Below, piece after piece: positions 62,117 through 64,000 of a DNA stretch of 64,000 nt. Numbering within the stretch: the stretch's first letter is position 1; the number at the start of each line of letters is the position of its first letter. The notes beneath the pieces are model-generated. The model was given only the letters and a program-made list of their open reading frames with translations, was not told where the DNA came from and ran no database searches. The DNA lies in the NCBI GenBank assembly GCA_013152535.1, contig JAADGE010000012.1, forward strand, positions 1-64,000. The letters run 5' to 3'. The translations under genes were made by a program, and so were the position numbers. This stretch comes from Chlorobiota bacterium. Its GTDB lineage: Bacteria; Bacteroidota; Bacteroidia; Bacteroidales; JAADGE01.

Positions 62117-62179
62117 AATTTGTTTGAAATATATTAATTAAATTTTACGAAAACACTTTAAAATTAGCAATTTAATTAT

Positions 62180-62187
62180 TAAATTTG
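62180..62187 (+). promoter_or_regulatory. -7 box for the SPOR-like gene
   Basis: TAAATTTG matches TAnnTTTG. It would give an untranslated leader of about 90 bases containing the hairpin at 62210-62239. Confidence 0.4.
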
Positions 62188-62209
62188 TGTTGTTAATAGT
62201 ATAAATTAG

Positions 62210-62239
62210 TTTTCGGAATATAAAAATCCGTTCCGAAAA
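62210..62239 (+). other. Hairpin in the 5' leader of the SPOR-like gene
   Basis: TTTTCGGAA and TTCCGAAAA form a 9-bp stem with a 12-base loop, about 45 bases before the ATG. It could affect translation or mRNA stability; no known riboswitch is recognised. Confidence 0.5.
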
Positions 62240-62283
62240 ATTCATTATTTGTAATACTATATTGTTTAATAAAACCAAAAATT

Positions 62284-63303
62284 ATGAAATTATTTAAAAT
62301 TATTATTCTCGGCTTGTTCGTTGTTTTTTTGTCTGACACGGCACAAAGCCAAGTTGTAACTTATTCTGCAGCAAAAAGTTTATTTAATGCCGAACAAATA
62401 AAAGTTTTAGCAAAAGCTGAAAAATATATTGATAAAGCAGATACTAAAATTTCAAAAGCAGAAGCAATTGAAAAAAAATACGAAAAGAAAAAGAAGAAAA
62501 AGAAAAAATACAATAAAAAAACTTGGGAAGCTAAAAAATTCAGAATACAGGCTGAAAAAGATTATTTGAGAGCATATCAGGATGCTTCTTCTGTTTATTC
62601 GCAACTTATTGTAGGAGCAACTTATTATGACGACAATGATAAATCCGAAGCACATAAATTAAATGATGATGCAGTATCATTAATTGAAAGTGCCGATAAA
62701 AAGATGTCGAAATACAATAAAAAAATCGGTGATAAAAAATATTTGAAAAAATTATCTTATTCAAGTGTAACCGGTGCAGCAAACAGTGCCAGAAGTTCTA
62801 AAGAAAGTGCATATTCAAAACAAACTCAAGCATTGGATATTCTTTTAAATCAAGGTAAGAAAAAAGAAGCAGCCGAAAAAGATAATAAAGCTTGGGCAAA
62901 TGCACAAAATATTAATACAATTGCATCTTATCAGGATTATATTGATAATTTTTCTTCCGGAAAATTTGTCAGCAGAGCACGTCAAATGATTCGTCAATTG
63001 CAAGCTGAACAAGAAAAAACTAAACCGGTTGTTTCCGACTATGTTTTCAAAGTTCAAATTGCAGCATCAAGAAATCCGATATCTAAATATGAATTAGCAG
63101 GAAAATATTCAAATACTTCTGAAATAAAAAAAGAATATTCGGGCGGCTTTTATAAATATCGAGTGAAATCATTTTCAACGTATTCACAGGCTGCTGCTTT
63201 AAGAGATCAATTACTGAGAAGTACCGTTCCGGATGCGTTTGTTGTTGCATATGATAAAAACGGAAATCAGATTGAAGTTTCTGATGAAATGAAAACACAT
63301 TAA
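62284..63303 (+). CDS. Secreted SPOR-domain-like protein with lysine-rich coiled coil
   Basis: 339 aa with a signal peptide (about 1-22, ending AQSQ). Residues about 40-105 form a very lysine-rich helix containing KKKKKKYNKKTW, and about 110-190 continue as alpha-helical segments. A TPR-like stretch ends SFSSGKFVSRARQMIRQ-like (about 215-240). The C-terminus (about 255-330) has FKVQIAASRNPISKYEL, YRVKSFSTYSQAAALRDQLL and PDAFVVAYDKNG, resembling a SPOR peptidoglycan-binding domain. It is probably periplasmic and cell-wall associated; the role is unknown. Confidence 0.8.
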   Translation: MKLFKIIILGLFVVFLSDTAQSQVVTYSAAKSLFNAEQIKVLAKAEKYIDKADTKISKAEAIEKKYEKKKKKKKKYNKKTWEAKKFRIQAEKDYLRAYQDASSVYSQLIVGATYYDDNDKSEAHKLNDDAVSLIESADKKMSKYNKKIGDKKYLKKLSYSSVTGAANSARSSKESAYSKQTQALDILLNQGKKKEAAEKDNKAWANAQNINTIASYQDYIDNFSSGKFVSRARQMIRQLQAEQEKTKPVVSDYVFKVQIAASRNPISKYELAGKYSNTSEIKKEYSGGFYKYRVKSFSTYSQAAALRDQLLRSTVPDAFVVAYDKNGNQIEVSDEMKTH

Positions 63304-63330
63304 GTTTTTGAAAAAATTACAACTTAAAAA

Positions 63331-63366
63331 GGCTCTGCGGGTTTTAAAACTTACAGGGTCTTTTTT
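63331..63366. repeat. Degenerate GACCCTGCGGG palindrome, copy 3
   Basis: GGCTCTGCGGGTTTT and AAAACTTACAGGGTC, followed by TTTTTTG, repeat the element seen at 2007-2039 with several mismatches in the right arm. Right behind the SPOR-like gene it can work as an intrinsic terminator. Confidence 0.7.
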
Positions 63367-63410
63367 GCAAAATCTTTTAGCGGTAACAACAACTTAAGGC
63401 ATAACAATTC

Positions 63411-63432
63411 TTTTTAAAACTCGCAGTATCTT
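63411..63432. repeat. Half-copy of the GACCCTGCGGG palindrome
   Basis: TTTTAAAACTCGCAG plus ATCTTAC resembles the right arm of the copies at 2007 and 3806; the left arm is missing. It lies 45 bases after copy 3. Confidence 0.45.
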
Positions 63433-63452
63433 ACTTTTTTAATTAAAATAAT

Positions 63453-63460
63453 TACATTTG
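63453..63460 (+). promoter_or_regulatory. -7 box for rarA
   Basis: TACATTTG matches TAnnTTTG, 22 bases before the proposed ATT start at 63483. It places the start codon in the stretch that lacks ATG, GTG or TTG in frame. Confidence 0.55.
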
Positions 63461-63482
63461 CTTTTCATAAATTTAAAAAGAT

Positions 63483-64000
63483 ATTTCTAATCAACCGCTT
63501 GCAGAACGCTTGAGACCCAGAGAATTAAACGGGTATGTCGGACAAGAACATCTTGTCGGGAAAGGTAAGATTTTGCGTAAAATTATTGAGTCCGGTCATT
63601 TGCCGTCATTTATTTTATGGGGACCGCCGGGTGTCGGAAAAACAACTTTGGCAAAAATAATTGCCGGCATTTTAGAACGCCCGTTCTATACTTTAAGTGC
63701 TGTGAGTTCCGGCGTAAAAGATGTAAGAGAAGTAATAAAAAAAGCAAAAAGTCAATCTTTTTTTTCACATCCGAACCCTGTTCTTTTTATTGACGAAATC
63801 CATCGTTTCAGTAAATCACAACAAGATTCTTTGCTCTCTGCCGTTGAAGACGGAACCGTAACATTAATAGGTGCAACAACCGAAAATCCGTCTTTCGAGG
63901 TCATTTCTCCTTTGCTTTCCCGTTGTCAGGTTTATGTGTTGAAATCTTTGGATACAGCAGATTTAGAAAAACTTTTGCATAATGCTTTAAAAAAAGATAT
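63483..64000 (+). CDS. rarA: Replication-associated recombination protein RarA (MgsA), 3' end cut
   Basis: AAA+ ATPase related to clamp-loader ATPases and acting at stalled replication forks. The 172 visible codons read [27 protein letters not shown] at the start, Walker [10 protein letters not shown] at about 49-57, sensor/Walker [26 protein letters not shown] and [24 protein letters not shown], all diagnostic. The frame is closed by a TAA at 63474-63476 and offers no ATG/GTG/TTG before NQPLAER; the first plausible initiator is ATT at 63483, giving (M)[11 protein letters not shown], which matches the usual start. The first TTG, at 63510, would remove the conserved N-terminus. The gene runs off the right edge. 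Confidence 0.95.
   Translation, partial: MSNQPLAERLRPRELNGYVGQEHLVGKGKILRKIIESGHLPSFILWGPPGVGKTTLAKIIAGILERPFYTLSAVSSGVKDVREVIKKAKSQSFFSHPNPVLFIDEIHRFSKSQQDSLLSAVEDGTVTLIGATTENPSFEVISPLLSRCQVYVLKSLDTADLEKLLHNALKKD

Noticed and set aside
1..64000. tRNA, rRNA, CRISPR array or insertion-sequence transposase
   Set aside because: No cloverleaf-like gap with TTCGA-type arms, no rRNA block, no repeat-spacer array and no transposase frame were seen in reading the intergenic regions.

Overview
The window is a continuous piece of a low-GC (about one-third G+C by eye) genome of the phylum Bacteroidota. The evidence is the gene families (GIN/DUF2807 lipoproteins, DUF4294 and DUF4846 proteins, glycine-lipid acyltransferases, OMP_b-brl_3-type outer-membrane barrels), the Bacteroidota order of the division/cell-wall cluster, and many promoters of the Bacteroidota type (-7 box TAnnTTTG shortly before start codons, little Shine-Dalgarno signal). 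Order and genus cannot be resolved. No rRNA, tRNA, CRISPR array, prophage or insertion-sequence transposase was seen.

Layout. 1-9996: a DUF4846 lipoprotein (cut by the left edge), glycerol kinase, an AT-rich pentapeptide-repeat-like membrane protein flanked by palindromes and followed by a decayed duplicate of its own 5' end, a DMT transporter, a DUF4294 protein, bacteriohemerythrin, glycine C-acetyltransferase, and a glycine-lipid operon (glsA-glsB-small outer-membrane protein). 10134-25472: a complete Bacteroidota-type dcw cluster, mraZ-rsmH-ftsL-ftsI-murE-mraY-murD-ftsW-murG-murC-ftsQ-ftsA-ftsZ, behind a four-repeat MraZ operator; ddl and murF are not in it. 25544-33787: biotin carboxylase, comM/yifB, an XRE regulator with a voltage-gated K+ channel, a stomatin-like protein, a glutathione peroxidase, and a nucleoside phosphorylase operon.

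34121-40133: a minus-strand set of ABC ATPase, ABC-2-like membrane subunit, YtrA-like GntR regulator, a GIN-like anchored protein, a large outer-membrane barrel and a GIN lipoprotein, with a palindrome at the promoter. It reads as one envelope-associated, self-regulated system of unknown function. 40237-48359: transaldolase/F6P aldolase, M16 peptidase, lpd, nadC and a tight cheR-cheB-GAF trio without kinase, receiver or chemoreceptor. 48442-52645: a plus-strand run of a DRE-TIM metallolyase (HMG-CoA-lyase-like but without the expected catalytic Cys), a RecF/ABC-type ATPase, a DUF4276 TOPRIM-like protein, and malQ. The ATPase/DUF4276 pair looks like a compact two-gene conflict or nucleic-acid-processing module inside a metabolic operon. 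52671-64000: a DUF389 membrane protein, a propeller/PP2C signalling protein, thyA-folA, an acidic lipoprotein, a TlpA thioredoxin, ruvC, a SPOR-type protein and the 5' part of rarA.

Non-coding structure includes at least four copies or remnants of a GACCCTGCGGG palindrome, a perfect 26-bp palindrome, two copies of an inverted-repeat element with GAGTTCGATATAAAATTT ends, a nested inverted repeat upstream of ruvC, and several intrinsic terminators. The strongest candidates for undescribed biology are the ATPase/DUF4276 pair, the GntR-ABC-GIN-barrel cluster, the orphan CheR/CheB/GAF trio, and the palindrome-flanked, partly duplicated membrane protein gene.
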